Assembly (NCBI RefSeq): GCF_025150245.1
Contig: NZ_CP102279.1
Location: 2,725,423-2,789,422, forward strand
Direction: 5' to 3'
From: Dorea formicigenerans
Lineage (GTDB): Bacteria > Bacillota > Clostridia > Lachnospirales > Lachnospiraceae
DNA: 64,000 bases
In this document: in pieces, positions 54,639 through 63,517 of the stretch
Position numbering within the stretch: position 1 is the first letter of the stretch
Layout: every line of letters begins with the position of its first letter
The notes under the pieces: model-generated
Databases searched by the model: none
What the model was told of the DNA's origin: nothing
Seen by the model: the letters and a program-made list of their open reading frames with translations, nothing else
Translations under genes and position numbers: made by a program

Positions 54639-55409
54639 ATGTACAAAGTTGATTTAAATAGTGATTTAGGTGAGAGTTTTGGCCGTTATACGATTGGAAA
54701 TGATGACAAGATTATTCCACTGATTTCTTCTGCGAATATTGCATGTGGTTTTCATGCATCTGATCCGGTTGTGATGACGACCGCGATCGAGCAAACGAAG
54801 GAGGCCGGGATTCAGATTGGTGCGCACCCGGGATTTCCGGATCTGATGGGATTTGGACGTAGAAATCTGGCCGTTTCTCCGGCAGAAGCAAAAGCGTATA
54901 CTCTGTATCAGATCAGCGCTCTTGGAGGTATGTGCAAAGCCCATAATATGCGCCTGCAGCACGTAAAACCACATGGAGCCCTCTATAATATGGCTGCAAA
55001 AGATTATGAGCTTTCTAAGGCTATCTGTGAGGCTATTAAGTCCTATGATCCGGAAATCATCGTAATGGGACTCTCTGGCAGTGAAATGATCCGTGCAGCA
55101 AAAGATCTGGGGCTTAAAGCAGCCAGCGAAGTATTTGCAGACCGCGCTTATGAAGAAGACGGAACACTTGTGAACCGCCGCAAAGAAGGTGCAGTCATCA
55201 AAGACGAGAACGAAGCAATTGCCCGCGTGATCCGCATGGTAAAAGAGCAGAAAGTTACAACAATCACCGGAAAAGATATTTCCATTCAGGCTGATTCCGT
55301 ATGCGTTCACGGTGATGGCGAAAAAGCTCTTCTTTTCGTTGAGAAAATCCGAAAAGCTATGGCAGAAGAAGGTATTACGATCAGCCCATTAAAAGACATT
55401 TGTAATTAA
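54639..55409 (+). CDS. pxpA: 5-oxoprolinase subunit PxpA (LamB/YcsF family)
   Basis: PxpA (256 residues) cleaves the phosphorylated lactam to glutamate with PxpBC. The N-terminus VDLNSDLGESFGRY, ANIACGFHASDPVVM, GAHPGFPDLMGFGRR and HVKPHGALYN are invariant features. It is separated from pxpBC by accB-accC and a terminator, so it seems to have its own promoter. That split is unusual, since the three genes are normally contiguous. Confidence 0.95.
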   Translation: MYKVDLNSDLGESFGRYTIGNDDKIIPLISSANIACGFHASDPVVMTTAIEQTKEAGIQIGAHPGFPDLMGFGRRNLAVSPAEAKAYTLYQISALGGMCKAHNMRLQHVKPHGALYNMAAKDYELSKAICEAIKSYDPEIIVMGLSGSEMIRAAKDLGLKAASEVFADRAYEEDGTLVNRRKEGAVIKDENEAIARVIRMVKEQKVTTITGKDISIQADSVCVHGDGEKALLFVEKIRKAMAEEGITISPLKDICN

Positions 55410-55464
55410 CTTTCCTTCCACCGAAAGAACAACAACAATTTTTCAAAAAAATTCAAAAAAGTGT

Positions 55465-55493
55465 TTGCATTTTCCGTCAACCTATGATATCAT
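55465..55493 (+). promoter_or_regulatory. tRNA-Leu promoter
   Basis: TTGCAT (55465-55470), 17-bp spacer and TATCAT (55488-55493), ending 12 bp before the tRNA. Confidence 0.7.
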
Positions 55494-55505
55494 ATCTTTT
55501 GTCGA

Positions 55506-55588
55506 GCGGAGATGGCGGAATGGCAGACGCGCTAGATTCAGGTTCTAGTGGGAGCAATCCTGTGAGGGTTCAAGTCCCTTTCTCCGCA
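55506..55588 (+). tRNA. tRNA-Leu (anticodon CAG)
   Basis: A class II tRNA with acceptor GCGGAGA/TCTCCGC, anticodon stem CTAGA/TCTAG with loop TTCAGGT giving CAG, a long variable arm, T-loop GGTTCAAGTCC and discriminator A. The CCA end is not encoded. Confidence 0.96.
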
Positions 55589-55606
55589 TTGGACATAAGA
55601 TGCAAG

Positions 55607-55638
55607 ACACCGTAAACTCGAGGGTTTATGGTGTTTTT
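55607..55638 (+). terminator. tRNA-Leu terminator
   Basis: ACACCGTAAACTC pairs with GGTTTATGGTGT and is followed by TTTTTC. Confidence 0.85.
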
Positions 55639-55690
55639 CTTTGCTCAAAAATAGAAAAGGGGGCAAAAAAGGGACACCCCTAATCAACGA

Positions 55691-55738
55691 TGAGGACGTA
55701 GCACTTTAACAAAGTACTACGTCCTCAGTTATTTTTTA
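55691..55738 (+). terminator. Second terminator-like hairpin after tRNA-Leu
   Basis: TGAGGACGTAG (55691-55701) pairs with CTACGTCCTCA (55717-55727), with a T-rich tail on the plus strand only. Two plus-strand terminators follow one tRNA, which hints at a lost gene or inserted DNA between them. Confidence 0.75.
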
Positions 55739-55745
55739 ACATTTT

Positions 55746-56672
55746 TTAGTTCAGGAAGTTTTCGATTATGACTCCTTCTGCTTCTTCTTCTGTCATTCCC
55801 AGTGTACGGAGTTTTACAAGTTGCTCGTCGTTGATCCTTCCGATAGCCGCCTCATGGATAATTGCTGCGTCTACATGTTTTGCGTTAATCTCCGGAATAG
55901 AGCTGACTTCTGCGTGATCCATGATAATAGAGTCGCATTGTACATGAGCATGGCAGAGATTTTTACCGACTGCTCTTGGGTGAAATATCTGCCTGGAGCT
56001 GCCTTTTGCAACGGATCTGGATACGATCTGTGCAGAACTTCCTTCACCATTCATTTCTACCATCATATTGGAAGTTGCTTCCTGGTTTCCATGTGTCATC
56101 AGCTTCTCTATAACGTACAGTTTTGAGTTTGCTTCCAGATATACATTATTCTCACGTACAGTGGAATCTACACCTTTTATCTGTGCGGTATCAAGTGTAA
56201 ATACGGAATTCTCGCCAAGATAAACTTCTGTGACCGGGTTGAGGACTCTTGTTCCTGTTCCTTCGCCTTCTCCATAATGTTTCTCCACATAACGTACGTT
56301 GCAGTTTTTTTCTACGTGAAATGTGTGGATTCCATCATGGCGGCTTTCATTGCAACCGCTGTTGTGAATTCCACAGCCTGCAACAATCGTTACATTTGCT
56401 CCTTCTTCTATATAAAAATCATTATAAACCACATCGGTCATTCCTGTGGCATCTACAACGACCGGAATATGTACTTCTTCTCCATCTGTCTTACCATCGA
56501 TATAAATGTCGATGCCCGGCTTATCCTGCTTTTTCTTAATTTTGATATGCTCGCTGTCACCGTGGCAGAGGGCAATTCCATTGTGTCGTAAATTAAATGC
56601 ACCTGACTGTTTAAATCCACTTGCATCGATCTGTTCCAGTACTTTTTTTGTAATTTCATCTAACGTCATCAT
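55746..56672 (-). CDS. smsB: SufB/SufD-like scaffold of a minimal Fe-S system (SmsB)
   Basis: A 308-residue SufBD-fold protein, shorter than SufB (~470). It has the beta-helix core, with GCGIHNSGCNESRHDGIH near residue 115 and AEVSSIPEINAKHVDAAIIH in the C-terminal half, and cysteines that could bind a cluster. Together with the adjacent ATPase it matches the two-gene SMS (SUF-like minimal) arrangement. It lacks its own cysteine desulfurase. The start at 56672 has GAGG eight bases upstream. Confidence 0.85.
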   Translation of the reverse strand: MMTLDEITKKVLEQIDASGFKQSGAFNLRHNGIALCHGDSEHIKIKKKQDKPGIDIYIDGKTDGEEVHIPVVVDATGMTDVVYNDFYIEEGANVTIVAGCGIHNSGCNESRHDGIHTFHVEKNCNVRYVEKHYGEGEGTGTRVLNPVTEVYLGENSVFTLDTAQIKGVDSTVRENNVYLEANSKLYVIEKLMTHGNQEATSNMMVEMNGEGSSAQIVSRSVAKGSSRQIFHPRAVGKNLCHAHVQCDSIIMDHAEVSSIPEINAKHVDAAIIHEAAIGRINDEQLVKLRTLGMTEEEAEGVIIENFLN

Positions 56673-56689
56673 ATTGCTTTCCTCCCTCC

Positions 56690-57415
56690 TTATCTGCATG
56701 TCAGACAGCTATAAGAATCTGCTGTCTTTCCTAATAGTTGTGGAAGGATCTCGTCAGTTGCTCCAATGGACGCGATCTTACCGTCTTCGATGACCATGAT
56801 CCGGTCTGCCATCTGAATGATTCTCTCCTGATGTGAAATGAGAACCAGACTTTCCTTCTTTTCTTTGTGGATTTTCTCGAACTGTTCGATCAGCATGGAA
56901 AAACTCCAAAGGTCTATTCCTGCCTCCGGCTCATCAAAAATACATAATTTGTGCGATTTTGCAAGTACGGTTGCAATCTCCAGACGTTTCATTTCACCGC
57001 CTGATAGTGTGCCGTCCACTTCTCTTTCAATGTACTCATTTGCGCAAAGACCGACCGTACTTAAAAGCTTACAACACTCTTCTCTTTTTAATTCTTTACC
57101 TGCTGAGAGTGACAACAGCTTCATAACAGTCATTCCTTTAAATCTCGGTGGCTGCTGAAATGCATAACCGATTCCTGCATCTGCTCTGTGATTGATATCA
57201 TAATTGCTGATATCCTCTCCATCTAAAATAATCTGCCCGGCGCTTGCTTTTTCAATTCCCATTAAAACTTTCGCAAGTGTGGACTTTCCTCCACCATTTG
57301 GTCCGGTAATGACAAGCATCTCGCCATCCGCAACATCGAAACTGATGTTTTCAACAATGCTTCTCTCTACTCCATTCTCCTGAACCTGGAATGTAAGATT
57401 CTTTACCTCCAGCAT
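56690..57415 (-). CDS. smsC: SufC-like ABC ATPase of a minimal Fe-S system (SmsC)
   Basis: A 241-residue soluble ABC ATPase of the SufC type. Walker A GPNGGGKSTLAKVL, signature LSGGEMKRLEIA, Walker B LCIFDEPEAGIDLW (acidic pair as in SufC) and H-loop VLISHQER. The C-terminus ends SYSCLTCR, a CxxC not found in standard SufC, which could add a metal or thiol site. It starts the two-gene operon; a consensus promoter lies at 57484-57512. GGGAG precedes the ATG at 57415. Confidence 0.88.
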   Translation of the reverse strand: MLEVKNLTFQVQENGVERSIVENISFDVADGEMLVITGPNGGGKSTLAKVLMGIEKASAGQIILDGEDISNYDINHRADAGIGYAFQQPPRFKGMTVMKLLSLSAGKELKREECCKLLSTVGLCANEYIEREVDGTLSGGEMKRLEIATVLAKSHKLCIFDEPEAGIDLWSFSMLIEQFEKIHKEKKESLVLISHQERIIQMADRIMVIEDGKIASIGATDEILPQLLGKTADSYSCLTCR

Positions 57416-57483
57416 AACATAATCTCCCTTCTGACCCATATCAGATTTCAAAATGTCCTGGCAAAAGCCCCAGACACCTTTCT

Positions 57484-57512
57484 ATTATAAATCATGTGAA
57501 AAATGTTGTCAC
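57484..57512 (-). promoter_or_regulatory. smsCB promoter
   Basis: On the minus strand GTGACA (57507-57512), 17-bp spacer and TATAAT (57484-57489). Confidence 0.7.
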
Positions 57513-57567
57513 CTTTTATTCCAAGTGATTTAGTATATTTTACATTTTTTTCTTCCTGATACTCCAT

Positions 57568-57627
57568 GCCTCCAGCCGCGTCACCTCTATTTTATTTCCT
57601 GCCTCTAATCGCGTCACCTCTATTTAT
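57568..57627. repeat. Two direct copies of a ~27-bp unit
   Basis: GCCTCCAGCCGCGTCACCTC at 57568 and GCCTCTAATCGCGTCACCTC at 57601, each followed by TATTT, have a 33-bp period. They lie between the divergent promoters of smsCB and the EAL gene. The rest of this 353-bp gap shows only the two promoters. Confidence 0.7.
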
Positions 57628-57688
57628 CAAATTCAGAATGTGGAAAATTTTTCCATAAGAATTTTCCCCTTTCTTTTTCCTCTCCATG

Positions 57689-57717
57689 TTGAACTCATAT
57701 TTGACGAATGTTATAAT
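57689..57717 (+). promoter_or_regulatory. Promoter of the GGDEF-EAL gene
   Basis: TTGAAC (57689-57694), 17-bp spacer and TATAAT (57712-57717). Confidence 0.75.
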
Positions 57718-57768
57718 AGTAATTGGCGTAAAATGAATTGATAATTTTGATAACAGGAGGACTTCTTT

Positions 57769-59544
57769 ATGCCTAATTACCCGGACTCAATCCAGGATCT
57801 AGAACCGCTTAGCGGTCTATATATAAGAAAAAGATTTTTAAATGAAGTGCGTACTTTTTTGGACCAGAAGCATCCGCAAGGCTGGTGTATTGTAGCCATC
57901 GATATTGAGAATTTTAAATTATTCAATGACTGGTACGGGCAGGACAGCGGTGATTATCTGCTTCTGGAAATTGCTGCCTATCTTCGAAACCTTCACCAGG
58001 AAGATAACTACATCACCGGACACTTTAGTGCCGATGACTTTTTTATCTGCATGCCAGATGACGGTCACAAACTCCGCCACATTTATGCAACAATTTATCA
58101 TTACATTGATAAACTGGAACAAGATGATAGTTTCCTTCCATCCATCGGCGTCTATCGGATTGAAGACGAATCTCTGAATGTCAGCACGATGTGCAACAAT
58201 GCGCAGATTGCGGCTTCCAGTGTTGATGGAAAGATTGGAAACAGAATCTGCTATTTCGAATCCGGCATGGCTAAAAAAATAGAATTAAAGCAGCGTATTC
58301 TCCGGGATGCTCGTCATGGACTGGAAAATCACGAATTTATCTTCTATCTTCAGCCCAAATGTAACATGGCGACCGGTGAACTGGTCAGCATGGAGGCGCT
58401 TGCCAGATGGCAGAAATCTGACGGAACTTTTGTCTCACCTGAAGAATTTATCCCACTGTTCGAAAGCAGTGGATTTATTACCCGCTTTGACATGTACATC
58501 TGGAAATCTGTCTGCAAGACTTTAGCCGCCTGGCAGGATAAAGGCTGCAAACTTGTTCCGATTTCCATCAATGTCTCTATGATAGACATTACGAATATTG
58601 ACGTGCCTCAATATTTGTCAATGCTTACAGAGCAGTACCACATTTCCCCAGAATATCTGCCTGTGGAAATTACAGAATCTGTCTTTGCAGAGAGCAACAC
58701 CATTGTAAAAAATACTATTACCCGTTTCCACAAAAAGGGTTTTTACGTGCTCATGGACGATTTTGGCAGTGGATATTCTTCTTTAAATGTGTTAAAAGAC
58801 GCGAATGTAGATTATCTGAAACTAGATATGAAGTTCATGCAGATTGATGCAAAGAATAAAGGAAAAGGAATTCAGATTCTGAAATCTATCGTAGATATGG
58901 CTTACCGGCTTGGTCTTGTAATCATCGCAGAAGGTGTTGAGACAAAGGAACAGTCCGAGATTCTGAAATCCATGAACTGTAACTATGGTCAAGGATTTTA
59001 TTTTCACAGACCTATGTCGGTAGAAGCTGCTGAGGAACTCATTCAGACGATTCCAATCGAGAACTTCCGGGCCGCCCATGAACAGGTCAGCCGGATTCGT
59101 AATGTCTGCGAAGCGCTCCCTGATTCTCCGGAAATGTGGAAGTTAGGTGACAATATTTTCCGGATTCTTCTGGATCATATGCTTCTGCTCTCCAGATTTA
59201 ATCTGATTACCGGAGGTATGGAAACGATCAAAAGAGATTCGTCTCTTGCAGGTTTTGGAATTGAATATGAAACCGATTATCAGACCTACATGTCCCGCCT
59301 ACTGGACGAACAGTTAGTCCATCCGGACGATGCAGATGAATTTCGCTCTATCATGACTCTCGACCAGCTTCGTTTGCGTATGTTCCATGAAAAAGGATCT
59401 GTCATCTATCGCTTCCGCAGAAAATTCAAAGCCGGATATTTCTGGACATCACTGGAACTTTTCCCGGATACTGAATGTTCCAAAGAAAATCCTTGGGTCG
59501 TTATGGTTATTCATGAATCTCCGTCAGTGAATCCAGATCTTTAA
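57769..59544 (+). CDS. Degenerate GGDEF and EAL domain phosphodiesterase
   Basis: A 591-residue cytosolic signalling protein. The N-terminal GGDEF-type domain (about 1-165) has SADDF in place of GGDEF, so it should not make c-di-GMP. The EAL domain (about 180-430) keeps the catalytic pieces: SMEALARW, INVSMID, DDFGSGYSSL near residue 329 and IIAEGVETKEQ. It should hydrolyse c-di-GMP. The C-terminal ~150 residues look like a PAS-type sensor (HPDDADEFR). There is no membrane segment. Its 3' end overlaps a convergent gene by 38 bp. Confidence 0.9.
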   Translation: MPNYPDSIQDLEPLSGLYIRKRFLNEVRTFLDQKHPQGWCIVAIDIENFKLFNDWYGQDSGDYLLLEIAAYLRNLHQEDNYITGHFSADDFFICMPDDGHKLRHIYATIYHYIDKLEQDDSFLPSIGVYRIEDESLNVSTMCNNAQIAASSVDGKIGNRICYFESGMAKKIELKQRILRDARHGLENHEFIFYLQPKCNMATGELVSMEALARWQKSDGTFVSPEEFIPLFESSGFITRFDMYIWKSVCKTLAAWQDKGCKLVPISINVSMIDITNIDVPQYLSMLTEQYHISPEYLPVEITESVFAESNTIVKNTITRFHKKGFYVLMDDFGSGYSSLNVLKDANVDYLKLDMKFMQIDAKNKGKGIQILKSIVDMAYRLGLVIIAEGVETKEQSEILKSMNCNYGQGFYFHRPMSVEAAEELIQTIPIENFRAAHEQVSRIRNVCEALPDSPEMWKLGDNIFRILLDHMLLLSRFNLITGGMETIKRDSSLAGFGIEYETDYQTYMSRLLDEQLVHPDDADEFRSIMTLDQLRLRMFHEKGSVIYRFRRKFKAGYFWTSLELFPDTECSKENPWVVMVIHESPSVNPDL

Positions 59545-60115
59545 GCTCTGACGCTGGCATTTCAAACATCTGGACATCGTCCAGGTGTTTTTTTAATACA
59601 CATTTTCCCCCCACATCACCTTCAAGTTTTTTTAGTTCCTCGTAATATTTGTATGCAAAAATCACAGGATTCCCCATTCTTCCAGCATTTTCACTAACCA
59701 AGATACCTTTCTTTGAGACTTCCCATGTTTCCACCATGTTTTCAAGTGATTCTCTTGTCAGATATGGCTGGTCTGCCACTGCAAACATACAGCCTTCCCT
59801 CTTTCGGCTGCCTGTTTTTCCACATTTTTCTTCCAATTCTATGAGCTTTTCCACTCCAAGACGGATAGAGCCGGATATTCCGGCTTCCGGATGTGGATTA
59901 TTCACGGTTTTCATGTACGGAAAATGTGCTTCTATGTCATAGATGATCTCTTCATACTGCGTCACAATCACTATGGTATCTAAAAGCCCTTTCTGCCACA
60001 ATGCAGCTACAACTTCCAGTCCGTAGCGGTACATACATTTTCCATTCAACCTATATAACAACTTGTTCGAGCCAAACCGGGTGCTGTTGCCCGCTGCCAG
60101 AAAAATCAAATTCAT
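59507..60115 (-). CDS. MobA-like nucleotidyltransferase
   Basis: A 202-residue NTP transferase of the MobA/MocA group. The nucleotide loop is FLAAGNSTRFGSNKLL and the metal site is in FAVADQPYLTRESL. Relatives attach CMP or GMP to molybdopterin, or process selenium-linked molybdenum hydroxylase cofactors. With fdhD in the genome a cofactor role is reasonable but not proved. It is downstream of ktrA on the same strand and overlaps the 3' end of the EAL gene head-on. Confidence 0.85.
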   Translation of the reverse strand: MNLIFLAAGNSTRFGSNKLLYRLNGKCMYRYGLEVVAALWQKGLLDTIVIVTQYEEIIYDIEAHFPYMKTVNNPHPEAGISGSIRLGVEKLIELEEKCGKTGSRKREGCMFAVADQPYLTRESLENMVETWEVSKKGILVSENAGRMGNPVIFAYKYYEELKKLEGDVGGKCVLKKHLDDVQMFEMPASELKDLDSLTEIHE

Positions 60116-60133
60116 TCGTTTTTCTCCATTCTT

Positions 60134-60778
60134 CTACTGTATAGCTTCCAGTGCCTGATTTGATCCAATCAAAATCAGAACATTCCCTTCCTTCAGCTGT
60201 TCTTTTGGATCTGGATTGACTTCTACTTTGTCTCCCATCTTGATTCCCACAACAATAACGTCATAACTTTTTCTTACATCTAACTCTAAAAGCGTCCTGC
60301 CAACCCATTTTTCCGGCACTTCTGTTTCGACCAAGCTATAATCCGGTGAGAGCGCGATCCAGTCCGTAAAGTTTGCAGACATCAGATTCCTTGCCACACG
60401 CATTCCCATCTCTTTTTCCGGAAAAATAACAGAATCTGCTTCGATTTTCTCAAGCACTGTTGCATGAAGTTCATTTTTTGCCTTTGCCATAACATATGGA
60501 ACACCAATTTCCTTGCACACAAGTGTTGCCATGATACTCGCTTCCATATTGTCTGATGCCGCTACTACAACTCCATCCAGATTCCTCGTTCCAAGCGAAC
60601 GGATAAAATCTGCATCTTCAATGTCTGCTTTCATAGCATAGGACACCTGATTCGCAATTGCCTCCACACGCTCCATATTTGCATCGATTGCAACCACTTC
60701 ACAACCTAATTTTTGAAGCTCAATGGCAACACTTTCTCCAAAACTACCTAACCCAAATACCGCATACTGCTTCTTCAC
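60134..60778 (-). CDS. ktrA: Potassium uptake regulatory subunit KtrA (TrkA family)
   Basis: A 214-residue RCK protein that gates the KtrB channel. The NAD/ATP-binding N-domain starts FGLGSFGESVAIELQKLG, and the C-terminal TrkA_C domain covers about 135-214. The single-RCK length marks the Ktr type. In Firmicutes KtrA binds ATP and often c-di-AMP through TrkA_C. The start is GTG at 60778 with GGAGGAG upstream. It follows ktrB. Confidence 0.93.
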   Translation of the reverse strand: MKKQYAVFGLGSFGESVAIELQKLGCEVVAIDANMERVEAIANQVSYAMKADIEDADFIRSLGTRNLDGVVVAASDNMEASIMATLVCKEIGVPYVMAKAKNELHATVLEKIEADSVIFPEKEMGMRVARNLMSANFTDWIALSPDYSLVETEVPEKWVGRTLLELDVRKSYDVIVVGIKMGDKVEVNPDPKEQLKEGNVLILIGSNQALEAIQ

Positions 60779-60819
60779 TGTATCTCCTCCATATCACATT
60801 TTCTTTCATTTTTCTTACT

Positions 60820-62205
60820 TTATCCTACCAGTATATTATTCGTCGGAAGTGTGCGCACCCTGTCTTTTTGATTCTTTTTTCCTGCAAACAAAAGTGCAAT
60901 TGTCATAGGTCCGACTCTTCCAATATACATTAGTGCAATAATTACCGCCTGACTTTCCCTGCACAGATGGGAAGTCAGGTCTGCAGTCAGACCGACGGTT
61001 CCAAGCGCAGAAGCCGTCTCATACATAATGTTCAGAAAGGATAACCTGTCTGCTTCAAATACTGCAATCAATGTTGTTCCAGTTAAGTAACAGATCAGTG
61101 CAAGCACGACTGTCACAAATCCCATTCTGACATTTTGTGCGGATATTCTTCTTCCAAAACATTCCGTATCCTGTCCCCCACGGACAAATGCAATGCATGT
61201 AAGCATGAGCATTGCTATAGTAGTAGTCTTCACACCTCCTGCCGTTCCTCCAGGTGATCCTCCGATAAACATCAAAAGGATATTCAGAAATCTTGTCTCT
61301 TCATGCATACCTGCCTGTGAAAATGTAGAATATCCCGCTGTTCTGGTCGTCACTGACTGAAAGGCAGATGCCATCCATTTCTCTCCAAAACTTAAGTGTC
61401 CAATTGTATCCGGATTATGATATTCCAGTAAAAATGTCAGCAATGTTCCCACTGCCAGCAATATCAAGGTTGTTACGATTGCAAGCTTTGAATGCAACCG
61501 TAGCCTTGTAAACCACCATTTTCCAGGAATTTCTTTCTTTCGGATTTTTTTAATATTCCCCAGCACATCATACCAGACACTAAATCCAATACCACTTAAG
61601 ATGATTAGAAGCATTGTCGTAATATTAATGAGTGGATTACAGATATATTTTGCCAGACTGTCTGAACCTAGTATATCAATTCCTGCATTGCAGAACGCAG
61701 ATACCGAATGAAAGATGCTATACCCAATTCCACGCAGCAATCCATATTCCGGCACGAACTGCACTGCATAGAATAAAGCTCCCACGCCCTCAACCGTAAA
61801 TGTTCCGATCAGAATTCTTCTGACCATTCCTACAATACCACCAATAGAATCTGCGTTATACGTCTCCTGGATAACCATACGCTCCCTGACAGTAATCTGT
61901 CTGCGTAAGAGAAAAAAGAATGCCGTTACACAGGCAATGATTCCAAGTCCGCCAATCTGTATCAATATCAACAAAATTACTTTTCCAAATAATGTGAATT
62001 GAGTTTGCGGAATGATTGTGACCAGCCCTGTCACACACACTGCAGATGCCGATGTAAATAACGCATCAAAGAATTCAATCGGCTTCTGGTTGCTGACCGG
62101 AAGCCATAAAAGAACTGCTCCGGTCACAATTACAAGCAAAAATCCGGTTACCAGAATCTTCATCGTATTCCAGCGGATATTTTTCTTTCTATTATATCTT
62201 TTCAT
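60820..62205 (-). CDS. ktrB: Potassium uptake channel subunit KtrB (TrkH family)
   Basis: A 461-residue membrane protein of the TrkH/KtrB superfamily, with four pore-like repeats (for example TSASAVCVTGL and GGSPGGTAGGVKTTT with selectivity-filter glycines). It imports K+ with Na+ and pairs with KtrA downstream, 41 bp away. AAGGAAG precedes the ATG. Confidence 0.93.
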   Translation of the reverse strand: MKRYNRKKNIRWNTMKILVTGFLLVIVTGAVLLWLPVSNQKPIEFFDALFTSASAVCVTGLVTIIPQTQFTLFGKVILLILIQIGGLGIIACVTAFFFLLRRQITVRERMVIQETYNADSIGGIVGMVRRILIGTFTVEGVGALFYAVQFVPEYGLLRGIGYSIFHSVSAFCNAGIDILGSDSLAKYICNPLINITTMLLIILSGIGFSVWYDVLGNIKKIRKKEIPGKWWFTRLRLHSKLAIVTTLILLAVGTLLTFLLEYHNPDTIGHLSFGEKWMASAFQSVTTRTAGYSTFSQAGMHEETRFLNILLMFIGGSPGGTAGGVKTTTIAMLMLTCIAFVRGGQDTECFGRRISAQNVRMGFVTVVLALICYLTGTTLIAVFEADRLSFLNIMYETASALGTVGLTADLTSHLCRESQAVIIALMYIGRVGPMTIALLFAGKKNQKDRVRTLPTNNILVG

Positions 62206-62306
62206 ATGTTTTCTTCCTTTGATTTTTCAATAACCACATTATGCTCTTTTTCTTTTCTTTTGTCTACTTTTTTATATATTCTATATAAGTCTATACTTTT
62301 TATTTC

Positions 62307-62335
62307 TTGCGAAACTTCTTTCCAGGTACTATACT
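62307..62335 (+). promoter_or_regulatory. galM promoter
   Basis: TTGCGA (62307-62312), 17-bp spacer and TATACT (62330-62335). Confidence 0.6.
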
Positions 62336-62390
62336 AAATTTAGTTTCAGTTTTAGTTTTATATATTTGTTTTCTACGAGGAGATTGGATT

Positions 62391-63434
62391 ATGATTACAA
62401 CTACTGATTTCGGAACTTTATGTGACGGCAGAACAGTCAGATTATATACATTAAAAAATGACGCCATCGAACTTTCTGTCACAGATTACGGCAGCACTCT
62501 CGTACGCCTGCTCGTCCCGGATAAGAATGGCAAGCCAACGGATGTTGTCCTTGGCTATGATGATCTTGCAGGCTATGTGGCCGATGACACCTGCTTTGGA
62601 AATAATGTCGGCAGAAGTGCCAATCGTATCGGAGGTGCTTCATTTACACTGAATGGTACAGAATATAAACTGGCTGCCAACGATGGTGAAAATAATCTTC
62701 ACAGCGGTCCGGACTCTTACTCGAAACGGATCTGGAACGTAGCCGCTAAAACAGACACCTCCATTACATTTTCTCTGGAAAGTCCTCATATGGATCAGGG
62801 ATTCCCAGGAGCACTGACCATGTCTGTCACCTACGAGATTTCCGGCCAGAACGAAGAGCCTGCTTTCTCGATTACATACGAAGCAGTTCCGGATCAGGAT
62901 ACATTGATCAGCATGACGCACCACAGTTACTACAATCTGAACGGAGAAGGTTCCGGTGATATTCTGAATCATAAGGTTACGCTGGCAGCAGACTTCTATA
63001 CTCCAACTGATGCTGCTTCTGTTCCAACCGGAGAAATTACTTCTGTCACCGGAACGGTTATGGATTTTCGTGACGGACGTTATCTTGGCACTGATATTGA
63101 AGATTCTACGTTACAGACTGCCCGCGGCTACGATCACAACTGGGTAATTGGAACCGGATATGGCGTTCCTCACAAAGTGTTGACCGCAACAGGTGACCAG
63201 AGCGGCATCTCCATGGACTTATCGACAGATTATCCTGGAATCCAGCTTTACACTGCCAACTATCTGGAGCATGTTGCCGGAAAGCAAGGGCATGTATACG
63301 AAGCAAGAGATGCTGTGTGCTTCGAGCCACAATATTTTCCAGATGCTATTCATCATCCGAATTTTCCAAGCCCCGTGGTAAAAGCCGGTGAAACTTATAA
63401 AAAACAAATTATTTATCATTTTTATACAGACTAA
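62391..63434 (+). CDS. galM: Aldose 1-epimerase
   Basis: GalM interconverts alpha and beta anomers of galactose and glucose. The 347-residue product has NNVGRSANRIGGASFTLNG, the His in NNLHSGPDSY, HHSYYNLNGEGSG and the catalytic Glu near the C-terminus in FEPQYFPDAIHHPNFPSP. The ATG at 62391 has GGAGATT upstream; an earlier in-frame ATG at 62307 falls inside the promoter. It is monocistronic. Confidence 0.95.
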   Translation: MITTTDFGTLCDGRTVRLYTLKNDAIELSVTDYGSTLVRLLVPDKNGKPTDVVLGYDDLAGYVADDTCFGNNVGRSANRIGGASFTLNGTEYKLAANDGENNLHSGPDSYSKRIWNVAAKTDTSITFSLESPHMDQGFPGALTMSVTYEISGQNEEPAFSITYEAVPDQDTLISMTHHSYYNLNGEGSGDILNHKVTLAADFYTPTDAASVPTGEITSVTGTVMDFRDGRYLGTDIEDSTLQTARGYDHNWVIGTGYGVPHKVLTATGDQSGISMDLSTDYPGIQLYTANYLEHVAGKQGHVYEARDAVCFEPQYFPDAIHHPNFPSPVVKAGETYKKQIIYHFYTD

Positions 63435-63447
63435 CTGCAGTAAAATG

Positions 63448-63503
63448 ATAAAAATCCCAAGATGGACAGCTCTTCTATAAGCTCTTCATCTTGGGATTTT
63501 TAT
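63448..63503. terminator. Two-way terminator after galM
   Basis: ATAAAAATCCCAAGATG (63448-63464) pairs perfectly with CATCTTGGGATTTTTAT (63487-63503). It serves the convergent galM and SGNH genes. Confidence 0.9.
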
Positions 63504-63517
63504 GAAATTCTAACAAC

